This document shows, piece by piece, positions 53,694 to 64,000 of a stretch of 64,000 bases of DNA. Numbering within the stretch: the stretch's first letter is position 1; every line of letters starts with the position of its first letter. Location of the stretch: the NCBI GenBank assembly GCA_000827325.1, contig KN832887.1, positions 806,001 to 870,000 on the forward strand, given 5' to 3'. Both the position numbers and the translations under genes were made by a program. The notes under the pieces are model-generated. The model saw only the letters and a list, made by a program, of their open reading frames with translations. It did no database searches and was not told the origin of the DNA. The DNA comes from Oidiodendron maius Zn. Its lineage: Eukaryota; Ascomycota; Leotiomycetes; Myxotrichaceae.

Positions 53694-56007
53694 TTTTGTA
53701 AACCACGATCCAAACAGTCATCGCTCCAATTCCTAATGTTACGCTCGAGAATTAAGCCGGAGCTGTTAGGCACAAGTGGCTGCAAGAGCCAGCCCCATTC
53801 GCGTCACAAAGGAGAAGAGATGACTAATGTAATTGGCAAGCCGAGAGCAAAGAGCCTCCGGAAATGGCTAGGTCATGAGGGATAGGCTCCTTAGAATGTA
53901 TTATCTATTAAGCAAGTTGCGGACACGCGTCGGCAGCAGCTAAGCATGACAGCTAGATATGAAACAATCATGTCTATACCTTCTTCAATAAGCATGTGTC
54001 CAGATCATGGACCTTACGAGTAATTTGACTGTCCTAAGAGATAATTCGTGAACGAATGAGCTCATGCCTGTCGATGGATAGTAGTAAAATAACCAGGAAA
54101 GTCAGGGCTATTCATCAAAAGAGTTGCAAGGACGTCCCCAAATTTGAGCTATTATATTCGGCACCTCCTTTGACAACGGCAGGGAAGCAACGCATATACA
54201 GATTAACTACGTTACCGCAACCGTTGGGTGACTATAAAAATCACCTCCCTCTTGTTCCAGAACTTCGCTTCACCGTTAATCAGACTCCAAAGCAGCACTT
54301 AGGAATTCTCAGTCTTACTAAAGTCGGACCAACTTCACACAGTCAAGGACGAGCAAAGGTCACACCTTGTTAAATTTTCTTTTCATCGATGACCCAACAG
54401 AATGCTCTGAGCAATCATTATTCAATAACAACATTGACGCCTTATTTCAAAAGGGAGATAGTGGCATTCAGCAGCTCGGTACGGCGTTGACGATGGCATA
54501 CTGCAAAGCATATCTGGAGACAATACAGGAAACCCGACTTCCAGACTTTTCTACTCAGTGACTTTAGCATCATGAAAGCCAATTGATCTAATGTATTTCT
54601 TATTGGGTTTAAGAACCCCCCTCAAAACCGTGCTCTCAGCTACTAGATGGCACATGTCCAACCGACGCAAATCATGGCTCTGCGGGAAGGTAATCGCAGG
54701 GGAGAACCACATCCGCTCAATCGTAAGAGTTGAATCAAGTCCACCAACTCTCCCAGGACTTCTGATGAAGAACCCCAATCGAAGACTTGCCAGGGACGAT
54801 AGTACGGAAGTCGGAGCTCGACAGACTGGAGGTATTGATGGAATCACCCATATCATCGTAGACCCACTGCCAGAAGTGAGATCATTCGCCATCTTCGCCT
54901 ATTCTACCAATGGCTGAACACCTTACTGAGCTGTGTTGAATGTTTCTAACCCAGATTAAGGCGCAATACTAGGCTCACGTTTCTAAGTAATTCCGAGCTC
55001 TCGTAATATTTCGTTATTGCTTGCCATACCATTTGTGCATTAAATCCTTCCCTCCTCCTGGCGTTTCAAGACACCATCGTCGACCCTAATTACTAAAGAA
55101 CAAACTTCAACACGTGCTGCATGATGCCTTCCATCAAGGGAATTCAGTGTTCTCTCATGCTTGGGCTGGAACGTCGCCGGGCTCGCGAAATTGAATCTCG
55201 CGTGTATGAATTCCCGATAATCGATGCAGCGGAGAGTAAAGAAAAGCACGGGAAATGGTTCAAGCAGCGTCTTATTTTTGAACCAGTGAAAGATTAATAC
55301 AAATCTAGGTATAACTTATAAAATTATAGGGACCCAGAACCCAATAAAGGACCCATTGGATCCTTGGCGACCCATTAGGGACCCCGTGGGTAGGTCCTTA
55401 GACAAGTAGAGGACCTGGACCGATCCAGGGGTCCCCACCTGGCGGGGCCTCAAAGCCAATGGGGCCTCATTGGGAGACCTATTTGCAGCGTACATATAAT
55501 ACAACTCAACTGCTTGTCATTATATTCCCACATCCCAACCATCATTAGCACACCAAAGTGCGACACTATACCAGCTTAGTCTTTGTCCCCTGTCAGATAT
55601 TGCTTATATAATTGATACCCAATCCGGTGGATTGAGGCCCAACCCTAGAAACATATAAACCACTAAGTCAGAGGGTTATATCCTTAATTAATTGAAGTAC
55701 TTACACGCCCTTTATAGCTGTATTTCCGTGCCATTTACAGTTCATCCTTCTGTGTGTGATATCTGTAGAGATCTCACCTATCCTTAGTAGTTGTAGCCGT
55801 ATTGAGTTTAGCGCTGCATTGCTCGTCTTGACAGACAGAAATGCATGTCTGTGCGCAACACACTTGGCATTGAGGCTGAAATCGCGACAACCGCGCGAAG
55901 AATCATACCTTTTCCCTAACCCTCCTCCATGTCACCTCAGTCTCCATGACCACTCTCTACAAGCGTCAATATTAGGAGCAGTTTTATTGTTACTATATGC
56001 TAGTACT
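53694..56007. other. 2.3-kb gene-poor stretch before the NLR gene
   Basis: Frames of up to 113 codons exist on both strands at 54056-54917 but lack recognisable domains. A GGACC-rich segment lies at 55329-55480. The last 300 bases are the likely NLR promoter. Confidence 0.5.
55329..55480. repeat. GGACC/GGTCC-rich segment
   Basis: At least six GGACC or GGTCC words occur within about 150 bp, among them GGACCTGGACC followed by GATCCAGGGGTCC. They make several short complementary pairs. The stretch is far more GC-rich than its surroundings and may be a small repetitive or foldback element. Confidence 0.5.
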
Positions 56008-59000
56008 ATGCGTCTTCTGAGAATCAATAGTGATGGCAACTTCAGCCTGACTAGGTTTCTTCCCGGCGAGATTCCTCCTTACGCTATCCTCTCGCATACA
56101 TGGGAGACGGACAACCAGGAACTTACCTTTCAGGACATGGTGAATGGAGCCGGGAGAAACAAGGCTGGTTATAGAAAAATCCAGTTTTGCGGAGACCAAG
56201 CAAAGAAGGACGACCTACAATACTTCTGGGTGGACAGTTGTTGCATCGACAAAGCTAGCAGCGCCGAGCTTTCAGAGGCTATCAATTCTATGTTTCGCTG
56301 GTATCAGGATGCAGTCAAATGCTATGTTTATCTCTCAGATCTGTCAACCAGTGATGTCATATCCTTGGTGTCCTCCCGGCTTCCAGGTTGTTCACCCTTC
56401 AGTCGGAGCAAGTGGTTTACCCGAGGTTGGACACTTCAAGAGCTTCTGGCACCATCGTCAGTCGAGTTCTTCTCCAAAGAGGGCGACTGGCTCGGTGACA
56501 AGGGGACCTTAGAATTGCACATCAGTGATATCACTGGTATCGCAGTTAAGGCTCTTCAGGGAACTCCCATGTCCTATTTCAGCCTTGATGAACGAATATC
56601 ATGGGCGACCGACCGACAGACTACAATTGAAGAGGATCAAGCGTATTGTTTGCTGGGAATTTTCGAAGTACATATACCGCTCATTTATGGAGAAGGAAGG
56701 ACGAATGCCTTTCGTCGCCTTCAAGAGGTCGCCAAATTCACTTCTAAGCCCAAGCCCTTCTCGACCGTCCCGTTCGCCCCCGACCCTGGCTTCGTCAACC
56801 GGCCTGAATTCTTAGCGTGGATTCACGACAAGTGCGCGGGACCAGGAGCTCGGGCGGCGCTCGTCGGCCTTGGCGGTGTAGGGTTTGTCACCGTCCGCTT
56901 CCGTAATATCACAGTGCTAACGTGACACAGAAAGTCGCAGTTGGCTATCCGATACTCCCACGATGTCCGTGATGCGTCGCCGCAAACGTTCGTGTTCTGG
57001 GTGCATGCCAGTACCCAGGCCAGGTTCGAAGAAGCGTACAGACATATTGCCGACAGGCTTGAACTTCCGGGACGAGATAATCCGAAAATCGACGTTTTGC
57101 GGCTCGTTTATGACTGGCTGTGCAATGATACAAATGGAAAGTGGATCATGGTCCTAGATAATGTCGACGATATCGAGACTTTTTTTTCACTAAACCGCAC
57201 GCAGGATAAGCTGTCCGGAAGCCCGCCAGCATCGCTGGCAGGTTACCTTCCCCAGAGCCGTAACGGATCGATCTTGATTACGTCTCGGAACAAGGATGTG
57301 GCAACCAAGCTGGCAGGAGGTTACAACAGCATCAAGGAGGTTCGTGCAATGGACGAAAGCCAAGGTCTGCAGCTCCTTCGGAACAAGCTGCAGGACAGGT
57401 CGACCGAAGACGGCGCGGTTGATCTGCTGCGTGCTCTCGACTACATACCTCTCGCAATTACCCAGGCCGCTGCATACATCAACCGGCGAGCTCGAATGAC
57501 GATTTCCGGATACCTTGACGAATTTCGCAGAAACGACAAGAAGAAAGAAAATCTCCTGAATCGAGATGCAGGCGATCTCCGTAGGGATGACAGCGCATTG
57601 AACTCAGTGGTGACGACATGGCAGATATCGTTCGAGCGTATTCGTGAAGAAAGACCTTCTGCTGCAGACTTGTTGTCGCTCATGAGCTTCTTCAATCCCC
57701 AAGGAATTCCAGAGTCTATACTTCGAAGGCACAGCAGGAGAGGGGCAAAGCCGGATGATGAAGACGAGGCTGAGAGCGCGTTTGAAGAGGACTTCGACAC
57801 GCTGTTGGCGTATTCCCTAATAGTAGTGACGGCCGACACCCATGTGTGTGAGATGCATGCTCTCGTGCAATTCTGCACACGAGTCTGGCTTTCCTCGATC
57901 GGTGATACGGAGCAGTGGAGACGGAAATTTTTGGCATTAATGGCAGCCGAGTTCCCTCTTGGGGAGTTTAAGAACTGGGCGAAATGCCAGCAACTGCTTC
58001 CACATGTGGAGTGCTTGTTCCACCAGGAGCCGACCGAGGAAGAATCACTGAGAAAGTGGGCCCAAGTACTTACGAATGCTGCATGGTACATGTGGACGAA
58101 GGGTAAATACAGTGCAGCTCGGGACGCCGCAATTAAAGCAGTAACAACTAAAGAGCAGATACTGGGGCACGACCATCATTCCACGCTTGCAAGCGTTGAA
58201 ATCTTGGGGTTAGTGTTGCAGCACCTAGGGAAATACGACGAGGCAGAGAAGATGAACCGGCGAGCACTGGAAGGGTACGAAAAGACGCTTGGGAGAGAGC
58301 ATGACTACACGCTTAAAAGCATGGGCAGAATGGCGGAAGTGCTGCGGCACCAGGGAAAGTACGAAGAAGCAGAGAAGATGAGTCAGCAAGCATTTGAAGG
58401 TAGCGAGAAGGTACTGGGGAAGGAGCATTTGACTACGCTTACAAGCTTGAATAACCTAGCGTTAGCGTTAGAGGCCCAAGGAAAGTTTAAAGAGGCGGAA
58501 AATATGTACCTGCGAGCACTAGATGGATATGAGAAGGCGTTGGGAAAGGAGCACCCGGACACGCTCATACTTGCGAACAACCTAGCTTTAGTGCTAATGG
58601 ACCAAGCAAAGTATGAGAAGGCAGAAGGCATAGCTCGTCAAGCACTGGGAAGGAGGGACAAGGTACTGGGAAAAGACCATCCAGATACACTAAACAGTGT
58701 ATCTATCTTGGCGGAAGTGCTGGATTGCCAAGGAAAGCACGACGAGGCAAAGAAGATGAGTTGGCAAGCACTAGAAGGGAAGGAAAAGGTGCTGGGGAAG
58801 GAACACCCGCTCACGCTTACAAGCGTGAGCAACCTAGCTGTGGTGTTGCATAACCTGGGGAACCTTGACGAAGCAGAGAAGATGAATCGGCGAGCGCTTG
58901 ACGGGAGAGAAAAGGTGCTTGGGAAAAAGCACCCTGACACACTAGTAAGCGTGAGCAATCTGGCGTCACTGCTACATGACATGAGGAATTATAGTGAGGC

Positions 59001-59355
59001 AGAGAAGATGTATCGGCGAGTATTAGACAGCCAGGAGAAAGTGCTTGGGAAAGAGCACGTTCTGACTCTGATGAGCATGAATAATCTGGCGTTAGTGCTA
59101 CTGGACCATGGGAACTATGGTGAGGCAGAGAAGATCTGTCGCAGAGCACTAGATGGCATGGTGAAAGTCCTAGGCAAAGAACATCCTTCTACGCTGACGG
59201 TCCAGAACAACCTGACTCAGTGCTGCAGTACGGATCAGGGAAATAATAAAGAGCCAGCGAGCAATAGCCATAAAAGTAAGCAAGGCTCACGTTATATGCA
59301 CGCGCTTGAAGTCAAAGATATGGAGAAAAGAGTCGCAGCATATAACTTAGGTTAG
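56008..59355 (+). CDS. HET-NB-ARC-TPR NLR-type protein
   Basis: Two exons are inferred, 56008-56882 and 56931-59355, giving 1099 residues. Domain order: HET (about residues 26-170; YAILSHTWETDNQELTFQD, YFWVDSCCIDKASSAELSEA, KWFTRGWTLQELLAPSSVEF); the HET tail YCLLGIFEVHIPLIYGEGR near residue 215; and NB-ARC with Walker A GLGGVGKSQLA (about 287-297, completed across the intron), Walker B KWIMVLDNVDD, the sensor-like GSILITSRNKDVA and the GLPL-like LDYIPLAITQAAAYI. A linker follows, then a TPR array of nine near-regular 42-residue modules (about 660-1055) of the kinesin-light-chain type, with repeated AEKMNRRALDGREKVLGKEH-like phrases. Such NLRs sense a ligand through the repeats, oligomerise through the NTPase and signal through HET to kill the cell; this is known for the class and inferred here. 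The ATG at 56008 matches the start of the related HET gene at 39046. It looks intact. Confidence 0.93.
58159..59200 (+). repeat. 126-bp coding repeats (TPR modules) in the NLR gene
   Basis: The phrase LG-x-x-H-x-x-TL recurs nine times at 42-codon spacing (for example at about 58160, 58286 and 58412), so the DNA holds a near-regular 126-bp array. Units are diverged at third positions but strongly alike in protein. Variable residues cluster in the first helix of each unit. Confidence 0.85.
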
Positions 59356-59479
59356 ACATTGTTCTTGCATGTTCTCAGTGACGTTCTGCGCAGTAAAGAA
59401 TGAATCACTTGACTTAGATCAGTCTAAGGCAGCAATGCTCTAGCTAAGAACGGTGTATTATAGTCGTGCTTTTATAGGA

Positions 59480-59880
59480 ATGAATGAGACTCCTCGTTTT
59501 CATTAAAAAGGGCGGCGTAATGACGGTAAAGAGGCATATAAAAGCACTTGAGGACCACTTTATTCTATTCTACAGAGGAATGTACAGGAAATATGGCCCC
59601 AAAGTAGTCATGCAAGAGGATAATACACCGTAGCACAAGGCCAATATCGTGAAGAAAATCCTCTAGGGCAAGGAAGTAAAGTTTTACTAGTAGTTATTAC
59701 AATTATAATACGGTAAGTCGAAGCGTGTTTCTTCGCGTGACCGCACCTTAGCACTACCTCAACATTAGAGGGCTGATAGTGAATGTATGAAAAGATAAAC
59801 AATAGAATGCGCTTGGAGAATTACCCTAGTTACCGATATTATTTGGGAATATATCACGTATCTTAGAGATCAGGAAAGTG
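59480..59880 (+). mobile_element. Relic of a Tc1/mariner DNA transposon
   Basis: The plus strand reads EDHFILFYRGMYRKYGPKVV followed by MQEDNTP, then HKANIVKKIL after a stop codon. This is the second catalytic Asp motif of Tc1/mariner transposases (MQEDNAPWHKA), with TAG in place of the Trp codon. A faint C-terminal trace may continue to about 59880. The N-terminal half is absent and several stops remain, so the copy is dead. It lies just after the NLR gene. No terminal inverted repeats were identified. Confidence 0.68.
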
Positions 59881-60546
59881 TTCAAGGGTTGTCTGAGGAG
59901 CAGTCGAAGCTTGGCCGTCGTCACTTGTGCCATGTGTATTTGAGAGTGGTGGACTATAGTTCCAAGCACACGTCTTTAAAGGTTACAAGGACGGTTTTGT
60001 AGGTATCTCCCGGAGGAATTCTACTGTTTCACGCAAACTTACGATAGCCTAGAATCCTCTATGCCAAAGAAGAATTCGGGGTTTGAAGCATTCCTTGTCA
60101 GCCAAGCCAAACATAAGCAGGGAGTGTTCGCATGCATCAAACATCAGACTAAGCTGTGAATAAGTCGATGCTATACACATTCCACACACTAACCGCCACC
60201 GCCAAATAGTTGGGACTGCGTGATTTTGAGGAAAATCGCTCACCCACTTCGAGAAAAGTACCGCACGCTAAGCATCCTAGACTGTTTATTATCTGTTCTA
60301 ACCAAATCGTAGGATCATGGGATTATAATCCTTTCTGATGTCTAGAATATCTGATACTACCATCCCCACTCTTCCGCTCAATTCACGCTTTGTGTATATG
60401 AGGAAATAGAGGCTCTTCGCCTCTTTTCTTCGCAAGATCCGTTACTCTCACGCTATTTCCCCTTTTTATCTCCTCGTCTTTCCTATCCTCTAACCATCTC
60501 TTTGTTACCCTTCACCGCCGTCTCACTTTTCTCTTCTCAAATCGAT
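59881..60546. other. Intergenic, promoter of small gene
   Basis: No gene is seen. Pyrimidine-rich sequence at 60400-60540 precedes the ATG at 60547 and looks like a fungal core promoter and leader. Confidence 0.5.
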
Positions 60547-60898
60547 ATGCCTCATTTGCCCTTTAACGCCGCTCCGTCGGCTAGTTCCAATATGACTGAA
60601 CCCCAACCTTCGATTGTTCTTCATATCGCACCAGGTAATATACGCTGAAAATGATTCTATCCAATTTAATCTAACAACAAACTTTTGTTCTTTCTCACCA
60701 GACGCTACGTCTCAATCTACGGCTCGCATAGTTTCGGCCTACCGTAATCGCTACGCCTCATACATTGCAGCCACTTTCAAGATCAGTATTGAAGCCGCCC
60801 AGTCAGAAGCAGACTACCAGCTCGCCACAAGGCTCACATCCGAAACCCCGTCAAAGCTGATCCTTAAGGAAAGCTTCCACATAAGGGACGATCATTGA
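60547..60898 (+). CDS. Small two-exon protein, unrecognised
   Basis: Two exons are inferred, 60547-60634 and 60702-60898, giving 94 residues. The 67-nt intron has a good donor (GTAATA), a TCTAAC branch site and a pyrimidine-rich acceptor (TTTCTCACCAG), and the join keeps the frame. The product is hydrophilic and partly helical (ARIVSAYRNRYASYIAATFK, ISIEAAQSEADYQLATRLTS) with no signal peptide. No family is recognised. The strong splice signals and the pyrimidine-rich leader make it more likely than a chance frame. The coding end could differ if a further intron exists near 60885, since a related-looking frame (MAELVAVDEYMENLDARADI) begins at 60924. Confidence 0.5.
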
Positions 60899-63079
60899 GC
60901 TCCTATTCCGATTAGGTATCTTTATGGCTGAGCTTGTGGCTGTGGATGAATATATGGAGAATCTGGACGCACGAGCAGATATTAGGACGGGGTTACAAGA
61001 GTTTTCATGGGTCGGAATATTGTTTTGCCATAATCATGATTTCAACACTGAATTAATCAATTTAGCACTCAATTTTGTGCATCGACTCTGGAACAAATCT
61101 ACTCTAAAATAACATACTGTCCCCTCTTACGCTTTAAAACAGCTTTAAAGCCTTGCGGTTGGCTCGACTTCAATATGTCCTCATCGCTGAGCTTGTCCTT
61201 TCGCCTCTCTCTATTCCCTGGCATGCATTTATTAATGCTATAGACGGCCTAAGAAAGTGCTTATTGCTGTACATGAAATAAACTACTACCAGGCAGTTAT
61301 CACATATAACCCATGTGCTGAGGCCGTGGCCCAGAAACTTGTTAAAATATTGGGATGTTTATTGCTTAGGAGGTAAAGTGGGTGATAGCAAGCTCCCTAT
61401 ATACATAAAAGACGTAGCTCCATGAGACAATATTCAATTCAACTCAACGAAGAAAAATTCAGAAATCAAGCTCAACTGCCGGATAATGATGATACAGGAT
61501 TTGAGAAATCAGAGAGACACAAAGAAGGGAAGATCCTGTAGCGTTCGTGAACCGTGCGGATGTTGAACCAGACGTTGAAGTAGAGGTTGAAGTACAGCAG
61601 GCATTGGTACCGACTATCTTGGAAGGTAGAGAATCATGTGTGGCAGCAGGTACCATGATCTCCATCAGATCTGCCTTGTCCGTATAATTCTATTCCAGTG
61701 TTATTGTCAGCGTTACCCCGGCTTATTGTCACTGATGAAGGGTCATTATACAACCTGTAGGATACGGACTCGAATATTTCCGTGCAAAATGATCATGCAT
61801 ATCACAAGACTAGTTCCCATTATGATAGATAAAAGTGGCTCCATGGGTAGTGGTTCGATGGAGCAGTGATATGAAATTTTTTGGAGGAGACGAGGGATCT
61901 CGAGGAGAACAGTAAAAATTCTACTAAATTATCCAAGACTTGAGATATTCATTTATGCTTGCGATGCAAAATTCCTTGTCGTTGATTCATTAATTAATAC
62001 TACATTCTGTGGATCACTTGCGGGATTTTTGTTGCCGTAGCGTGGTCTCGCAGATGATGTGAACTACACCCCTCAACACCAGTTGTCTTGTGTGAACACG
62101 GCTAGTTTGTCTAGACATATCTAGGAGGGAGACAGATCATAAAATACAGATCATCCATACATAACATACATTTCAAAGGAGTGTATTACCAATAGCAAGG
62201 TACAAGAACACACCCTGAAGTTCCATGCGGGCTTTTGAATTTTACTATGATATAGTTGTCTATGAATATGACTCAGGCACGGTAGAGGATACTGCATGCT
62301 CCCACTTTGGATTCTACTCAATTCCAGTCTATGTGTAGTGGGAAAATATCAAGATTTAGAAAGTCTAGCGTTGTACAAGCTATGAAATCTCAAAATGAAC
62401 CGACATCAACTCCACAGAGCGCATGAATTTCCGAAATTCCACTTGCGAACTTCTATTCCATCTCTTTAACAAGATTCGCTCCGCAATCAGCTTATTCATC
62501 AAATCCCTCGCAGTTGCGTCATGCTGCCGGATGAAGGATGCATCCTAATCAAATTCTTAAAATCCCTCATCTAGTGCCACCATGTGTTGGTACATCAAGC
62601 GACGCTATCAAAAATCCCGCAGACAAAATTGGGCCTGAGAAATTTCGCGGTAACACGTACCATACTTCGAAAACGCGATTCTCGTCTCCCCGCATGTGAT
62701 GAACTCTGCAGGTTACATCGCATAATCGGAAGATAAGGGGTGTGCAAACCAGGATGGACGTGGGATCCTCAGATCTGAGGGATTGATCTCCAAGGTCCGT
62801 AATTTGTTTTATGATACACCCCCTCTTCATGCTAAGGTCAAAGCCACAGGCAGTTAAGCGTGTGGCGACTGAACAGGTAAGACTTTAATCACAACAACGT
62901 CTGGAAAACACAAACACTGTAGCCTAAAGTCACAGAGCAGAAACACCGAACTTCCTTGTCAACAAGAGCAATATATTTTCCTCGGAAGTCGTGAAAATGA
63001 AGGGTACAATCACTCATCTCGCAAAAGCAAGCGCACCAGCACATCATCCACCCGCTCTGTGCAAAAGCACCAAAGCAGA
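60899..63079. other. 2.2-kb gene-poor stretch
   Basis: No gene is supported. The frame at 60924-61112 may be a remnant tail of the small gene before it. A short phrase, IMIDKSGSMGSGS, near 61823-61860 recalls a von Willebrand A metal site but stands alone. Confidence 0.45.
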
Positions 63080-63911
63080 CCTCGCGACATGGCACGGTGC
63101 AGCGACAGCGCTCCCAAATTTCATCACAACGTCCTCTATCCCAATAACTTTCTCCAGGCGGAAAATCTACCAAGTTGCGAGCTTAGAATTCTTCCCATTA
63201 TCCACCTTGGCGCGCCGTGAACCAACGCGTAAGGAAACGAGGAGTTGAACAAGCAGACTGCGGCTTCAAGCAACTGGTCTGCGGCATCAACTATCTCCAT
63301 AATACCGGTGTCGCAAATCGCGTTAATGCCGGAGAATTTGCACCTCACAGCTGACGGTGTCCTAAAAACCACCCGTTTTAGCGCAGCAGAATGGTTTAGG
63401 CAGCCTGCGGAACCGGCAGCGGATGTGAAGGGTAGCATGAAGCGATGTGGCAGCGTAGAATACCTGGCACCAGAGGTTTTCCATGAAAACGAGTTTGACC
63501 CCAGACGGGTAGATATGTGGGCGGCCGGTATTCATATATACATGGAAATGAGGATGGGGAAGAGGCCATGGGGCTTTGCTGCTGAGTGTGCAAATGAGGG
63601 CTACGATCAGAACTTTCGGGAGCGGAAAGGGCTATGGGGTTATCGGCCTATTGAGAATTTGAAGAACGTGAGTTGGACTCAATATCTAGCTGACATAGAG
63701 TATTAATGGGAAGCAGAGTCATTGTCGAAGGGTGATGAGTTCGCTGCTGGAAACCTCTCCTGCTGGAAGACTGACGGCTCCTAGGGTGTTGAAATCTCGC
63801 TGGGGTAACGAGATTGAGTTATGTAAAGCTGTGGTGACGGAGCAAACGCTCTTGAGCAGTGAAATAAGTAAGTTAGTAAATAGTATACTGCATTTGAAAT
63901 CAACATCTTGA
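63080..63911 (+). pseudogene. Protein kinase pseudogene (fungal Hal4/Hal5-like Ser/Thr kinase)
   Basis: The plus strand shows kinase pieces in the right order but different frames. EQADCGFKQLVCGINYLHNT is the helix before the catalytic loop. The loop itself then breaks, with NR where HRD is expected and a small deletion. PENLHLTADGVLKTTRFSAA carries RFS in place of DFG. CGSVEYLAPEVFHENEFDPR is the activation-segment end (APE), and VDMWAAGIHIYMEMRMGKRP is the F-helix. RLTAPRVLKSRWGNEIELCK near 63773-63835 is the C-terminal end. A possible N-lobe piece lies at 63080-63245, with the section between it and the C-lobe missing. The lost catalytic residues and frame changes show it is dead. It is a host-type gene, not a mobile element. 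Confidence 0.78.
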
Positions 63912-64000
63912 ACAATAAAAGCGCATTAGAGGGAAACCCGTAATTTATACCTAGCTGGCGATTGACGCTATACAAAAGCCTGTTAGGTTTCTTAATATCA

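Noticed and set aside
54056-54917. Frames of 64-113 codons on both strands
   Set aside because: No homology recognised, no consistent exon join, opposite-strand frames equally long.
61636-61869. IDKSGSMGSGS phrase resembling a von Willebrand A MIDAS motif
   Set aside because: Only the short motif matches, the rest of the fold is absent on either side, so chance or an old fragment cannot be told apart.
1-64000. CRISPR arrays, tRNA and rRNA genes, telomeric repeats
   Set aside because: No repeat-spacer pattern, no cloverleaf with A/B boxes that I could confirm, and no TTAGGG array was seen anywhere in the window.

Overview
The window comes from a filamentous ascomycete (Pezizomycotina). The support is direct. 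Most genes have GT-AG introns of 47-90 nt, usually with a CTRAC-type branch site. The families found are Zn2Cys6 and bZIP/DUF3425 regulators, HET-domain proteins, a Clr5-domain protein, an ACS-family MFS permease and GPI-type secreted proteins. Repeats and some nearby genes carry C:G to T:A decay of the kind left by repeat-induced point mutation (RIP). I cannot name a genus. The gene density is low, with many relics and long AT-rich gaps, which suggests an accessory or subtelomeric region.

Layout. 0.8-16 kb: class II aldolase, Zn2Cys6 regulator, ACS-type MFS transporter and a 2-oxoglutarate/Fe(II) oxygenase pseudogene, which together look like a small metabolic cluster. A 6.1-kb Ty1/Copia LTR retrotransposon fossil (8780-14856) lies inside it. 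17-29 kb: F-box-like protein, Clr5-domain protein, secreted type-B carboxylesterase and a Zn2Cys6 regulator. 30-33 kb: an ankyrin relic, then a Zn2Cys6 regulator divergently paired with an ABM-type small protein. 33-41 kb: two HET-domain genes flanking a blasticidin-S-deaminase-like gene, then a relic of a NACHT-WD40 NLR gene. 41-45 kb: two short-chain dehydrogenases and a bZIP/DUF3425 regulator, all on the minus strand. 45-54 kb: a pogo/Fot-like DNA transposon relic, a DUF2867 protein, an unrecognised coiled-coil protein and a secreted GPI-type protein. 56-59 kb: a complete HET-NB-ARC-TPR NLR gene of about 1099 residues with nine near-regular 42-residue TPR modules. 59-64 kb: a Tc1/mariner relic, a small two-exon gene and a protein-kinase pseudogene.

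How the genes may work together. The strongest theme is fungal allorecognition or innate immunity: three HET-domain genes, one of them a full NLR, plus NACHT-WD40 and ankyrin relics. HET domains are known cell-death effectors in heterokaryon incompatibility; any role for these particular genes is inference. A second theme is specialised metabolism (0.8-16 kb and 41-45 kb). I found no CRISPR array, no tRNA or rRNA gene, and no architecture I can claim as wholly new. The best leads are the NLR, whose short intron splits the Walker A motif, and the blasticidin-S-deaminase homologue lying between HET genes.
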